A stretch of DNA of 64,000 bases, taken from NCBI GenBank assembly GCA_963793005.1, contig CAWBYP010000004.1, positions 62,001 through 126,000 of the forward strand. Direction: 5' to 3'. Below the pieces are notes generated by a model, which was not told where the DNA came from, made no database searches, and was given only the letters and a program-made list of their open reading frames with translations. Position numbers and translations under genes: made by a program. This stretch comes from RPQJ01 sp963793005. Lineage in GTDB: Bacteria; Pseudomonadota; Gammaproteobacteria; Steroidobacterales; Steroidobacteraceae. Below, one piece after another: positions 52,499 to 63,175 of this stretch; positions within the stretch are counted from its first letter, which is position 1, and the number at the start of each line of letters is the position of its first letter.

Positions 52499-52528
52499 GT
52501 GACGCGACACGCTCGAAGGCCGCATAAT
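52499..52528 (+). promoter_or_regulatory. Candidate ettA promoter
   Basis: GTGACG (52499-52504), an 18 base spacer, and CATAAT (52523-52528), 37 bases before the ettA start. The -10 box lies in the loop of a perfect hairpin ggccgc-ataatc-gcggcc followed by CTTTTT (52518-52541), so an early attenuator is also possible. Confidence 0.38.
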
Positions 52529-52565
52529 CGCGGCCCTTTTTCCGTCCCAGCCGACCCAAGTACCC

Positions 52566-54233
<1,668 letters not shown>

Positions 54234-54261
54234 AGCCGCTACACTGGCGCGGGGGAAACGC

Positions 54262-55776
54262 ATGGCCAGGACCAGACAGACGCTCGAGATCGACGGCACG
54301 CGCCTCACGCTTGGCCAGCTGCGCTCGTTCGAGTCGCGGCGCCCGCGGGTAACGCTGGCGCCGGGCGCGCGCCGGCGCATGAATGCGTCGCGCAGCGCCG
54401 TGCAGCGCGCCATAGATCGCGGTGAGGTGACCTACGGCATCAACACGGGCTTCGGCGCGTTCGCGAACAAGGTCATCCCGGCGCAGAAGACCCGCAAGCT
54501 GCAGCTGAACCTGATCCGCAGCCACGCCTGCGGGACGGGGCAGCCGCTGCCCGAGGCGATCGTCCGCAGGATGCTGCTGCTGAAGGCCAACAGCCTCGCG
54601 GCCGGCTATTCCGGTGCGCGGCCGCTGGTTGCGGAGATGCTGCTCGAGTTCCTGAACGAAGACGTGCTGCCGGTCGTACCGGCGCAGGGTTCAGTCGGCG
54701 CCTCGGGCGACCTCGCACCGCTGGCCCATATTGCACTCGCGCTGGCCGGTGAAGGCGAAGCGATGCATGGTGGAGCCCTGCTCGAGGGACCCGCTGTGCC
54801 CGCCGCCGCCGGGCTCGAGCCGCTGGCACTCGAGGCGAAGGAGGGTCTCGCGCTGCTCAATGGCACGCAGCTGTCGCTGGCACTGGCGCTCGAGGGACTC
54901 TTCCAGGGCGAACGCCTGCTCGACGCATCGATCGCAGCGGGCGCACTGACAGTGGAGGGACTCGCCGGCAGCCACTCCCCGTTCGATGAACGTATCCAGC
55001 AGGCGAGCCGTCTTCCCGGACAGGTAAGAGTCGCCGCTCGTCTGCGCAGCCTGCTGACCGACAGCGAAATCCTGCGCAGCCACGAGGACTGCGAACGCGT
55101 GCAGGACCCCTATGCGGTGCGCTGCATGCCGCAGGTGTTCGGCGCGGTAGAGCACACCCTCGGCCACGCGCGCGAGGTGCTTGGCGCGGCCATCAACGGT
55201 GTGTCGGACAATCCGCTGGTGTTTGGTGACGACATCCTCTCGGGCGGCAATTTCCATGCCGAACCCGTTGGTTTCATCAGCGATTTTCTCGCCATCGCAG
55301 TCGCCGAACTGGCCAGCATCTCGGAACGGCGCATCGACCTGCTCGACCGCCGGGTGAACCCCAACCTCAACATGTTCCTCGCGACCGAGCCGGGGCTTGA
55401 GTCTGGATTCATGATGGCGCACGTGACGGCGGCGGCGCTGGTCTCGGAGAACAAGACCTACGCGCATCCGGCCTCGGTGGACAGCCTGCCTACCTCCGCC
55501 GGGCAGGAAGACCACGTCAGCATGGCGCCGTGGGCCGGGCGCAAGCTGCTCGAGATCTGCGCCAATACCGCGACCGTGCTGGGTATCGAACTGCTCGCAG
55601 CGGCGCACGCGATCGACGCCATGCGGCCGCTCTCCACGACGCCGGAACTGCAGCGAGTCCACGCAATGGTGCGTGAACGGGTTGCGCACCGCGCCAACGA
55701 CCACCGGCTCGATCGCGACATCGCGGCCCTGGCCGCACTGGTGCGCAGCGGCGAGCTGTCGCGGTTGATCGGGTAG
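54262..55776 (+). CDS. hutH: Histidine ammonia-lyase HutH
   Basis: HutH removes ammonia from histidine to give urocanate. The 504 aa product has the Ala147-Ser148-Gly149 triad (GSVGASGDLAPL) that cyclises to the MIO cofactor. It also has YGINTGFGAF, and Ser-His at 87-88 (RSHACGTG), the pair seen in histidine rather than tyrosine lyases. It begins 28 bp after ettA. The rest of the hut pathway (hutU, hutI, hutG) is not in the window, so its metabolic use is open. Confidence 0.93.
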   Translation: MARTRQTLEIDGTRLTLGQLRSFESRRPRVTLAPGARRRMNASRSAVQRAIDRGEVTYGINTGFGAFANKVIPAQKTRKLQLNLIRSHACGTGQPLPEAIVRRMLLLKANSLAAGYSGARPLVAEMLLEFLNEDVLPVVPAQGSVGASGDLAPLAHIALALAGEGEAMHGGALLEGPAVPAAAGLEPLALEAKEGLALLNGTQLSLALALEGLFQGERLLDASIAAGALTVEGLAGSHSPFDERIQQASRLPGQVRVAARLRSLLTDSEILRSHEDCERVQDPYAVRCMPQVFGAVEHTLGHAREVLGAAINGVSDNPLVFGDDILSGGNFHAEPVGFISDFLAIAVAELASISERRIDLLDRRVNPNLNMFLATEPGLESGFMMAHVTAAALVSENKTYAHPASVDSLPTSAGQEDHVSMAPWAGRKLLEICANTATVLGIELLAAAHAIDAMRPLSTTPELQRVHAMVRERVAHRANDHRLDRDIAALAALVRSGELSRLIG

Positions 55777-55783
55777 GCCGGTC

Positions 55784-56416
55784 GTGCGCGGCATAGCAGC
55801 CACGCTCGCCTGCTTCGCGCTGGTCGCAGCCCTGCTCGCCTGGAGTCGCTGGCTTGCACGGCGCCGCCTGGCATCACTGGGACACGTGGCGCTTGCCGCC
55901 GCCTGCACGGCAGTTGCGATCTTCCTGTGGTCGGCAGCCGCGGGCATGGCGAACTACGAACCCTTGAGACCCGGCCACGCGATCGCCGAAATCCGCTTCG
56001 ACCAGGTGGGCCCCGGCCGGTACCGGGCCACGCTGATCCGCCTGCCCTGGGGCCGGGTGCAGCTTTTCGAAATGACGGGTGAGAACTGGCGCCTGGAGAC
56101 ACGCACCCTGCGCTGGCATGGATTGGCTTCGGACCTGGGCCTCAAGCCAGTCTATCGCCTCGAGCGGCTGGAGTGCGGCCCGGCCGGCGCCGCGGCCGAC
56201 CGCGTTTATGCCCTGTCGAGCGACGAAGGAATGGACGTCTGGGGCAGCGCGCGCGGCAACGCCGTCTGGTCGCCGTACGCCGAGGCAACCGTCGCGGAGG
56301 TCCCGTGGACACCCATGAAGGACGGCGCCGAGTTTACAATCGTCGTGACGCCCGAAGGCCTGGTGGCACAGCCGTCGGGCACGGAGATTCCGGTACTCCC
56401 ACCGCCGCGCAGTTGA
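55784..56416 (+). CDS. Hypothetical two-helix membrane protein
   Basis: I do not recognise this 210 aa protein. It has two N-terminal membrane segments (about 5-21 and 33-52). A soluble, probably periplasmic, domain of about 150 residues follows, with alternating beta-like segments (RYRATLIRLPWGRVQLFEMTGENWRLETR). It starts with a GTG at 55784, seven bases after hutH. A conserved WxxR/DxxG pattern is visible but no known motif. It probably belongs to the ettA-hutH transcript. Confidence 0.6.
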   Translation: MRGIAATLACFALVAALLAWSRWLARRRLASLGHVALAAACTAVAIFLWSAAAGMANYEPLRPGHAIAEIRFDQVGPGRYRATLIRLPWGRVQLFEMTGENWRLETRTLRWHGLASDLGLKPVYRLERLECGPAGAAADRVYALSSDEGMDVWGSARGNAVWSPYAEATVAEVPWTPMKDGAEFTIVVTPEGLVAQPSGTEIPVLPPPRS

Positions 56417-56481
56417 GCGCGTGCCGGGCGCACCGGCATCAGCTACACTCGGCCACGTATAACCCCTGCGGATGCAGCCAG

Positions 56482-57198
56482 ATGTCAGTCCACGTCGACT
56501 CCAACGGCCGCCTTCACCACGACCAGGAGCGCAGCCTCGCGCTCAACTGTCCGCACTGCCAGGTCTTTTCGCACATCACCGCGGTGTCGATCCCTCAGTA
56601 TTCGGAGCTGGTCGCGAACCGCCCGAGCCAGGTGGGTATCGTCTATCGCTGCGACTCCTGCAACGCGCCGATCTTCCTGCGGTTCGCGGTGAAGATGTAC
56701 GCGGCGAACCGCGTCGAGCTTGCCAGTCATTTCGTCGAGCTCGAGCGGGCGCGCGAGAAGTTCAGTTTCACCTACCTGCCCGAGGACACCGAGAAGCTGT
56801 TTCGCGAGGCGCTTGGCTGCTACTCGGCGGGCCATTTCAATGCGTTCGCCTCGATGTGCAGGCGCACGGCGCAGCAGGTGTTCAGTGACCTCGGCGAGAA
56901 CGGTCGCCTCAAGCTGTACAACCAGGTCAACGAAGCGCGCGAGATGGCCGAGATCGACACCGACACGTACGCCATCATGAAGAAAGTGCTGTTCGGTTCG
57001 GATGCCGACGCCTCGCCCTCGCTGCCGGAGATCGACACCTACGAATCGAGCGTGCTGCTCGAACTCGTCAAGGACATGCTCTACCAGACCTACGTGCGCA
57101 AGGGAAAGCTGCAGCAGGCGATGATGGTGCGGCGCTTTTTCGCCGAGGAAACGCTCGACAAGATCACGCCGATCGGCCGCGCCGCCGGCGCGGACTGA
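56482..57198 (+). CDS. Zinc-ribbon protein resembling DUF4145
   Basis: The 238 aa cytoplasmic protein begins with a zinc ribbon, CPHC (about 23-26) and CDSC (about 57-60). The helical region EDTEKLFREALGCYSAGHFNAFASMCRRTAQQVFSDLG resembles the DUF4145 fold found with restriction enzymes or alone. No catalytic motif is seen, so a nucleic-acid or protein-binding role is only a guess. The ATG at 56482 has its ribosome binding site in gatgcagccaGATG-type sequence of moderate quality. It is 65 bp after the hypothetical membrane protein and ends just before palindrome copy 3. Confidence 0.7.
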   Translation: MSVHVDSNGRLHHDQERSLALNCPHCQVFSHITAVSIPQYSELVANRPSQVGIVYRCDSCNAPIFLRFAVKMYAANRVELASHFVELERAREKFSFTYLPEDTEKLFREALGCYSAGHFNAFASMCRRTAQQVFSDLGENGRLKLYNQVNEAREMAEIDTDTYAIMKKVLFGSDADASPSLPEIDTYESSVLLELVKDMLYQTYVRKGKLQQAMMVRRFFAEETLDKITPIGRAAGAD

Positions 57199-57216
57199 AC
57201 TGCCGCAACATCGGCG

Positions 57217-57266
57217 CAGGGGACATTCTCCTTTTTCGGCCGACAGAAAAAGGAGAATGTCCCCTG
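57217..57266. repeat. Palindromic repeat family 1, copy 3 (purL side)
   Basis: Perfect 21 bp arms: caggggacattctccttttt plus c (57217-57237) and the exact complement (57246-57266), with an 8 base loop. It lies between convergent genes, 18 bases after the zinc-ribbon gene and 8 bases after the corrected purL stop, where it can terminate both. Confidence 0.92.
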
Positions 57267-57274
57267 GCTCGCGG

Positions 57275-60200
57275 TCAGCCGACCCAAGCGCGGGCGTTGC
57301 GGAACATCCGCATCCAGCCGCTGTCCTCGCCCCATTCGTCCGGGTGCCATGAGTTCTGCAGCGTGCGGAACACCCGCTCCGGATGCGGCATCAATATGGT
57401 CGCGCGGCCATCGGCGCTCGTGAGACCGGTGATGCCACCCGGCGAGCCATTCGGGTTGGCCGGGTACGCGGCCGCCGGGCGGCCATGGTTGTCGACGAAA
57501 CGCATGCTCACGAGACCGCTCGCCGCGCAGGCATCCGCGGCGGCGGCATCGGCAAACTCCGCACGACCCTCGCCGTGCGCGACCGCGACAGGCATCACCG
57601 AGCCCACCATGCCGCGCCAGGAAGATCGACGGCGACGGCAAGACCTCGACCAGCCCGACACGGCCCTCGAACTGCTCGGAACGGTTGCGCACGAATCTCG
57701 GCCAGTGTGCCGCTCCCGGCACCAGCGACTTGAGCGCCGCCATCATCTGGCAACCATTGCAGACGCCAAGCGTGAAGCTGTCGGGTCGCGCGAAGTAGGC
57801 CTCAAACTGCGCGCGAAGTTCCGGATGGAACAGGATCGACTTGGCCCATCCCTCGCCCGCGCCCAGCACGTCGCCGTAGGAAAATCCGCCACAGGCGACC
57901 AGGCCCGCGAACTCGTCGAGCCGCACGCGGCCGGTGATCAGGTCGGTCATGTGCACGTCCACCGGGGCAAATCCGGCACGGTGGAACACGGCTGCCATCT
58001 CGACCTGGCTGTTCACGCCCTGCTCACGCAGGATCGCGACCGGCGGCCTCGCGCCTTTCGCGATGAATGGCGCAGCCACGTCGTCGGCCGGGTCGAACGT
58101 CAGCCGCGCGTGGAGGCCAGGATCCGCCGGGTCGGTGGCCCGCTCAAATTCATCGGCGGCACAAGCGGGATTGTCGCGCATGGCCTGCATGCGGAAGCTC
58201 GTCTCGGACCAGGCACGGCGGAGTTCCGTGCGGCTCTCCGCGAAGATCGTCTTGCCGCCGATGCGTACAGCCAGTGCGTCGTCGTCGGTAACCCGGCCAA
58301 TAGGCCGCACGCAGTCGCTGAGGCCCGCCTCGCGGAGTACCTCGATCGCGCGCTCGGCGGCAGCGGCCTCGACCTGCAGCACCGCACCCAACTCCTCGGA
58401 GAACAGTGCCGCCACGACATCTGTCTTTCCCGCGGCGAGCTCGGCCTCGATGCCGCAGTGCCCTGCGAAGGCCATTTCGCACAACGTGACGAACAGGCCA
58501 CCGTCGGAGCGGTCGTGGTACGCAAGCACCAGCCCGAGTTCGCGCAGCCGCACGAGCGCCGCAAAAAAGGCACGCAGCGTGGACGGGTCATCACAGTCCG
58601 GCGCGCTTGAGCCGATGCGACCGTACACCTGCGCCAGGCAGGACCCGCCGAGCCGATTACGGCCGCGGCCGAGGTCCACCAGCAGCAGCCGGGTCTCGCC
58701 GCGATCCGTGCGCAGCTGCGGGGTCAGCGTGCGACGTACATCGCGGGCCGGCGCGAACGCCGAGATGACCAGCGACACCGGCGCCACGACCTTGCGGGGG
58801 CCGTCGGCATCCTGCCAGGCAGTCTTCATCGACAGCGAGTCCTTGCCGACCGGAATCGCGATGCCGAGTGCCGGGCACAGTTCCTCGCCCACCGCGCGCA
58901 CCGCGTCATACAGGTCAGCGTCCTCGCCCGGTTCGCCGCAGGCCGCCATCCAGTTCGCCGAAAGCCGGATGTCCTCGATGCGTCCGATATCGGCTGCGGC
59001 AATGTTCGTCACGGCCTCGGCCACCGCCATTCTCGCCGCTGCCACGGGGTCGAGCAGCGCCAGCGGCGTGCGCTCGCCCATCGCCATGGCCTCACCGCGC
59101 GAGGAGAAATAGTCGCTCAGCGTGACGGCGACGTCGCTGACCGGCACCTGCCATGGGCCGACGAACGGATCGCGGCTGATCATGCCCCCGACGGAACGGT
59201 CGCCTATCGTGACCAGGAACGACTTGTCGGCGATGGTCGGCAGGCGCAGCAGCCGGAATGCCGCCTCGCGCAGGTCCACGCCGCTGCCGTCGAATTCGTC
59301 GGACGCGCCGGGCAGCCGGCGCACGTCGCGAGTCATGCGCGGCGGCTTTCCAAGCAGCGTATCGAGCGGCATAGAAACCGGCTCATTGCCGAACAGCGGA
59401 TCGCTGACGGTCAGCAGCCCGTCGCCGGTCACCTCGCCAATGACCGCATAGGGGCAGCGCTCGCGCTCGCAGAAGGCCGCGAACTGCTGGACTTTCGTCG
59501 CAGACACGATCAGCACGTAGCGCTCCTGCGCTTCGTTGCACCAGATCTCGAGCGGCGACATGCCGGGTTCGTCGCTCTGTATCTTTCGCAGGTCGACGCG
59601 ACCACCGCAGCCGTCGTGCGCGACCGACTCCGGCACCGCGTTCGACAGTCCGCCTGCACCGACGTCGTGGATCAACAGGATCGGATTTGCGTCGCCCAGG
59701 CCCCAGCACGCATCGATCACTTCCTGCGCGCGACGCTGGATCTCCGGGTTGCCGCGCTGCACCGAGGCGAAGTCGAGGTCTGCCGAGCTCGCGCCGGCGC
59801 CGACCGACGAGGCTGCCCCGCCACCGAGGCCGATCAGCATCGCGGGTCCGCCCAGCACCACGATCTTCGCGCCCGGGACGATCGGCGACTTCTCGACGTG
59901 CTGTCGGCGGATGTTGCCGAGTCCTCCGGCGATCATGATCGGCTTGTGGTAGCCGCGCAGCGGCGAGCGTCCCTCGGCCTCGACATGCTGCTCGAAGGTG
60001 CGGAAGTATCCGCAGATGCCCGGGCGCCCGAACTCGTTGTTGAACGACGCCGCGCCGATCGGGCCCTCGAGCATGATGGCAAGCGCCGAGACGATGCGAT
60101 CGGGCTTGCCGAGGTCCTGCTCCCAGGGCTGCACGGCCCCTGGGATGCGCAGGTTCGAGACCGAGAAGCCGACCAGGCCGGCCTTGGGCTTGGAACCGCG

Positions 60201-61169
60201 GCCGGTCGCTCCCTCGTCGCGGATTTCGCCGCCCGAGCCGGTCGCCGCGCCCGGGAACGGCGATATCGCCGTCGGGTGGTTGTGGGTCTCGACCTTCATC
60301 AGGATGTCGATGGGCTCGTCCAATCCCGCATAGGACCCGCCGCCCGGCCGCGCGAACCAGCGCCGCCCCGGCCACCCTTCGATCACCGCGGAATTGTCGC
60401 GGTAAGCGGACAGCACGCCCTGCGGACTGCAGGCGTGCGTGTTGCGGATCATCGCGAACAGCGACTTGTCGCCGCGTACGCCATCCACGATCCAGTCGGC
60501 ATTGAATATCTTGTGCCGACAGTGCTCGGAGTTGGCCTGCGCGAACATCATCAGTTCGACGTCCGCGGGATCACGCCCCAGCGCGCGGAAGGCATCGACC
60601 AGGTAATCGATTTCGTCGTCGGACAGTGCGAGCCCCAGAGTCGAGTTGGCCGATTCCAGTGCCGAGCGACCCTGCGCCGCGAGTGGCACGGTCGCGAGCG
60701 GCCTCGGCGATGCGTGCTGGAAGAGCCCGGCTGCCTCGGAGGCTTCGCGCAGCACGACCTCGGTCATCCGGTCGTGCAGCAGGTCGGCCGCTACGCGCCA
60801 TTCCTCGTCCGCGAGCCGGCCGGGCCCGTCGAGGTAGTACGCCACGCCTCGCTCGATGCGGCGCACCGCTGCGAGTTCGCAGACGTGAGCGATGTCAGTC
60901 GCCTTGCTCGACCAGGGGGAAACGGTACCGAATCGCGGAACGACCAGCAGCATCTCGCCGCGCGGGACGGCGGCCGGCGCCGCGGGTCCATAGCGCAGCA
61001 GCGATTCGAGGATAGATGCCTGCCCGGCGTCGAGGTCGTGCTCGAGATCCACGAAGTGAACGTAGCGGGAGTCCAGGCGTTCAATCGAGCCGGTGCGTTG
61101 CCGGATCGACGACAGGAGTTTCGCGAGCCGGAAATCCGAAGCTGCGGGGGCGCCGCTGAGTATTAGCAT
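57275..61169 (-). CDS. purL: Phosphoribosylformylglycinamidine synthase PurL, frameshifted
   Basis: PurL converts FGAR to FGAM in purine synthesis, with ATP and glutamine. The product is the large single-chain gammaproteobacterial form: a PurS-like N-domain, two AIRS-type halves (QANSEHCRHKIFNADW, VETHNHPTAISPFPGAATGSGGE, VGKDSLSMK), and a C-terminal class I GATase with nucleophile GVCNGCQ near residue 1145. Near 57613-57617 there is one extra base. Upstream reads PSPSIFLA; the expected GMVGSVMPVAVAHGEGR continues in another frame to the stop at 57275, including catalytic His-Glu in MPHPERVFR. Correction gives about 1297 aa (E. coli 1295). Without it the GATase would be dead, which is unlikely for this enzyme, so an indel error is favoured. 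It is divergent from mltF, as in many relatives. Confidence 0.96.
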
Positions 61170-61251
61170 GCCTTAGGTGCCGCAGCCGGCCTGGCAGGGG
61201 CGCGCAATGATACCGGAGCGTGCTGGCCCGAACCAGCGCGGAGAACCCACC

Positions 61252-61590
61252 CTAGCGGCGCGTGCCCGGATCGCCGGGCGTGTACACGGGGTACGGGAAC
61301 TGGGTGACGTTCGAGCCCTCGGCGGCGATGACCTTGCTCACGCCGCTCTTGCGCACCTCGTCGATGCGAATCACCGAATGCAACGGCAGGTAGGTGCGCT
61401 TCACCCCGGCAAACTCGGACTGGATGCGTTCCTCGGACGGGTCCACGACCACGGCCGAGCGCTCGCCGAAAATCAGCTCCTCGACCTCGACGAAGCCGAA
61501 CAGCGACCCATGCCCTACTTTGCGGGCATAGATCTCGTAAACCTTGCCCTGGTTGTGAAAAACGACCTTGAAGATGTTACTGGAGGCCAT
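61252..61590 (-). CDS. DUF1820 family protein
   Basis: The 112 aa cytoplasmic protein matches the gammaproteobacterial DUF1820 family: NIFKVVFHNQGKVYEIYARKV, GFVEVEELIFGERS, VVVDPSEERIQSEFAGVKRTYLP and VIRIDEV. Its function is unknown. The ATG at 61590 (MASSNIFKV) is the standard start. It is upstream of, and co-directional with, purL (82 bp) and divergent from tagH. Confidence 0.88.
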   Translation of the reverse strand: MASSNIFKVVFHNQGKVYEIYARKVGHGSLFGFVEVEELIFGERSAVVVDPSEERIQSEFAGVKRTYLPLHSVIRIDEVRKSGVSKVIAAEGSNVTQFPYPVYTPGDPGTRR

Positions 61591-61639
61591 GGTGTACTTG
61601 CGGATACCGGTCCGGACATATTACAAGGACCCCCATAGC

Positions 61640-62989
61640 ATGGCCATCAAGCTTCGAGTCATCAGCGACCAGTACCGCGAGCTCGGCGAACGCCGCTCGC
61701 GCGTGTTCGGCGTGAACGGCGGTTCCATCGGCCGGGCGCCGGACAATGACTGGGTATTGCCGGACCAGAAGCGGCTGGTCTCGGGGCACCACTGCGACAT
61801 CGTGTGCCGCACCGGCGAATACTGGATCAGCGACCACAGCACCAACGGCGTGTTCGTCAACGATTCCGACGACACGGTGGCGGAGACTGGCCCGGTGGCC
61901 CTGAAGGACGGCGACCGCCTGCGCATGGGCGACTACGAAATTCTCGTCAGTGTCGACGACCGGATCGATTTCCTGCCGGCGGCATCCGAAATGCATTCCG
62001 CCGAGCAGCACCTCGATTCCGGCATCAACGCCGGCTTTGACGTCGAGAGCCTTTTCTCAGCGCGCGACACCGGGGACTCGAGTTCCATCTCGATCCGCAA
62101 TGCATTCGGCCTGAAGCTGCCGAAGGATTTCCGTGCAGCAGCCGCTGCGGCGCTCGGGGAGCCGGCCGCCGGCGATGACGATTCGCAGAGCGAACCGCCG
62201 CCCGCGCCACCGAACGCAGCGCCGGAGCCCGACCAGGCCTCGACCAAGCCCGCGGACTGGGCAATGAAGACCCGGGCCGTCACCCGGCAGGAACTGGCCG
62301 ACGCGCTTGCGCGCAGGCAGAGCCGGATCGAGGCGCGCCAGCAGACACTGCCATTCCACCAGCAGGCGAGTTCGTGGGCCGACCTGGGCTCGGCGGTGCA
62401 GGCGTTCTGCCGCGGCGCGGGCATCGACCCGGCGGCGCTGTCGCCAGAGGCCCAGTCGATGCTGCCACTGGTCGCGGGCCAGTTGCTGCGCGAGGCAGTG
62501 GTCGGAGTCACCGACCTGCAGCAGGCGCGGGCAGCGGCCAACCCGGCGATCGCGGCGCTGTCGGCGCCGAATGCAATGAGCAACCCGCTGCGGAACTCGA
62601 CCAGCGTCGAACAGGCCATCACGCGCCTGCTGGAATCGCATGGCCGACCGATCGGCGGGCCTGTCGACGCCCTGCGTGACGTGCTACTCGATGCGAAGGA
62701 GCACGAGGCCGCCATCAATTCCGCGCTGCACGAGGGACTCTCCGCGCTGCTCGCGCAACTCGCGCCAGGCAACGTCGCCGACCAGTTCGAGGACGGGCGC
62801 TCGCGCACGATTGCGCCGGGACAGGACCCGCGACCCAAGTACTGGGAGCATTACGGCGAACTGTTCCGCGTCGTTACGCAGAACGGTGCCGGCGGCCTGC
62901 CGCACCCGTTCCTGGAAGCGTTCACGCGTGCGTATGAGTCGGCCCGCGCCGAAATGTCCTCACGACGCGGCCCACGCAACGAGAATTGA
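61640..62989 (+). CDS. tagH: FHA-domain protein, type VI secretion TagH-like
   Basis: The 449 aa protein has an N-terminal FHA domain (about 20-105) with GSIGRAPDNDWVLPD, VSGHHCDI and DHSTNGVFVN, which binds phosphothreonine. A Pro/Ala linker (about 185-215) follows, then a C-terminal helical TagH domain ending KYWEHYGELFRVVTQ...FTRAYESA. TagH proteins regulate type VI secretion together with a PpkA kinase and PppA phosphatase. No other T6SS gene is visible in the window. The ATG at 61640 has AAGGA upstream and starts at the FHA fold, so a longer upstream frame (from 61568) was rejected. Confidence 0.85.
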   Translation: MAIKLRVISDQYRELGERRSRVFGVNGGSIGRAPDNDWVLPDQKRLVSGHHCDIVCRTGEYWISDHSTNGVFVNDSDDTVAETGPVALKDGDRLRMGDYEILVSVDDRIDFLPAASEMHSAEQHLDSGINAGFDVESLFSARDTGDSSSISIRNAFGLKLPKDFRAAAAAALGEPAAGDDDSQSEPPPAPPNAAPEPDQASTKPADWAMKTRAVTRQELADALARRQSRIEARQQTLPFHQQASSWADLGSAVQAFCRGAGIDPAALSPEAQSMLPLVAGQLLREAVVGVTDLQQARAAANPAIAALSAPNAMSNPLRNSTSVEQAITRLLESHGRPIGGPVDALRDVLLDAKEHEAAINSALHEGLSALLAQLAPGNVADQFEDGRSRTIAPGQDPRPKYWEHYGELFRVVTQNGAGGLPHPFLEAFTRAYESARAEMSSRRGPRNEN

Positions 62990-63057
62990 GGCAGGTGGCT
63001 TTGCGCGAACCGGTGCCGGCGAACCAGGTACCGGCTGCTGCACCGGCTGGAAAAAAT

Positions 63058-63150
63058 TGGCGGAGAGGGTGGGATTCGAACCCACGTGGGGCGATTATGC
63101 CCCCATCCGATTTCGAGTCGGCGCCGTTATGACCGCTTCGGTACCTCTCC
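63058..63150 (-). tRNA. tRNA-Ser (anticodon CGA)
   Basis: Class II tRNA. Acceptor GGAGAGG pairs with CCTCTCC, discriminator G, CCA encoded at 63058-63060. The anticodon loop CTCGAAA gives CGA, reading UCG. The long variable arm is a GC hairpin (GGGGGC...GCCCC). A run of six T follows the 3' end. Confidence 0.97.
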
Positions 63151-63161
63151 GAGGGCCGCGT

Positions 63162-63169
63162 ATTCTATA
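63162..63169 (-). promoter_or_regulatory. Likely -10 region of the tRNA-Ser promoter
   Basis: The reverse strand reads TATAGAAT, 12 bases before the tRNA 5' end, the same octamer as at tRNA-Leu. It lies immediately beside the mltF start on the other strand. No clear -35 box was found. Confidence 0.38.
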
Positions 63170-63175
63170 CAAACA

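Larger units (their letters stand above)
52144..52565. other. Intergenic region between divergent glyA and ettA
   Basis: This 422 bp gap has no convincing gene. It holds a glyA promoter near 52170, structured repeat copy C around 52316-52412, and a candidate ettA promoter at 52499-52528. Confidence 0.75.

Noticed and set aside
50392..52527. Open frame of 711 codons on the plus strand opposite nrdR and glyA
   Set aside because: Antisense shadow of glyA and nrdR with no recognisable domain.
52518..52541. Rho-independent terminator before ettA
   Set aside because: The hairpin plus T-run is convincing in shape, but no plus-strand gene lies upstream; it overlaps a candidate -10 box and is treated as part of the ettA control region.
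57275..57661. Small 128-residue protein at the end of purL
   Set aside because: It is the last part of the PurL glutaminase domain in the shifted frame, not a separate gene.
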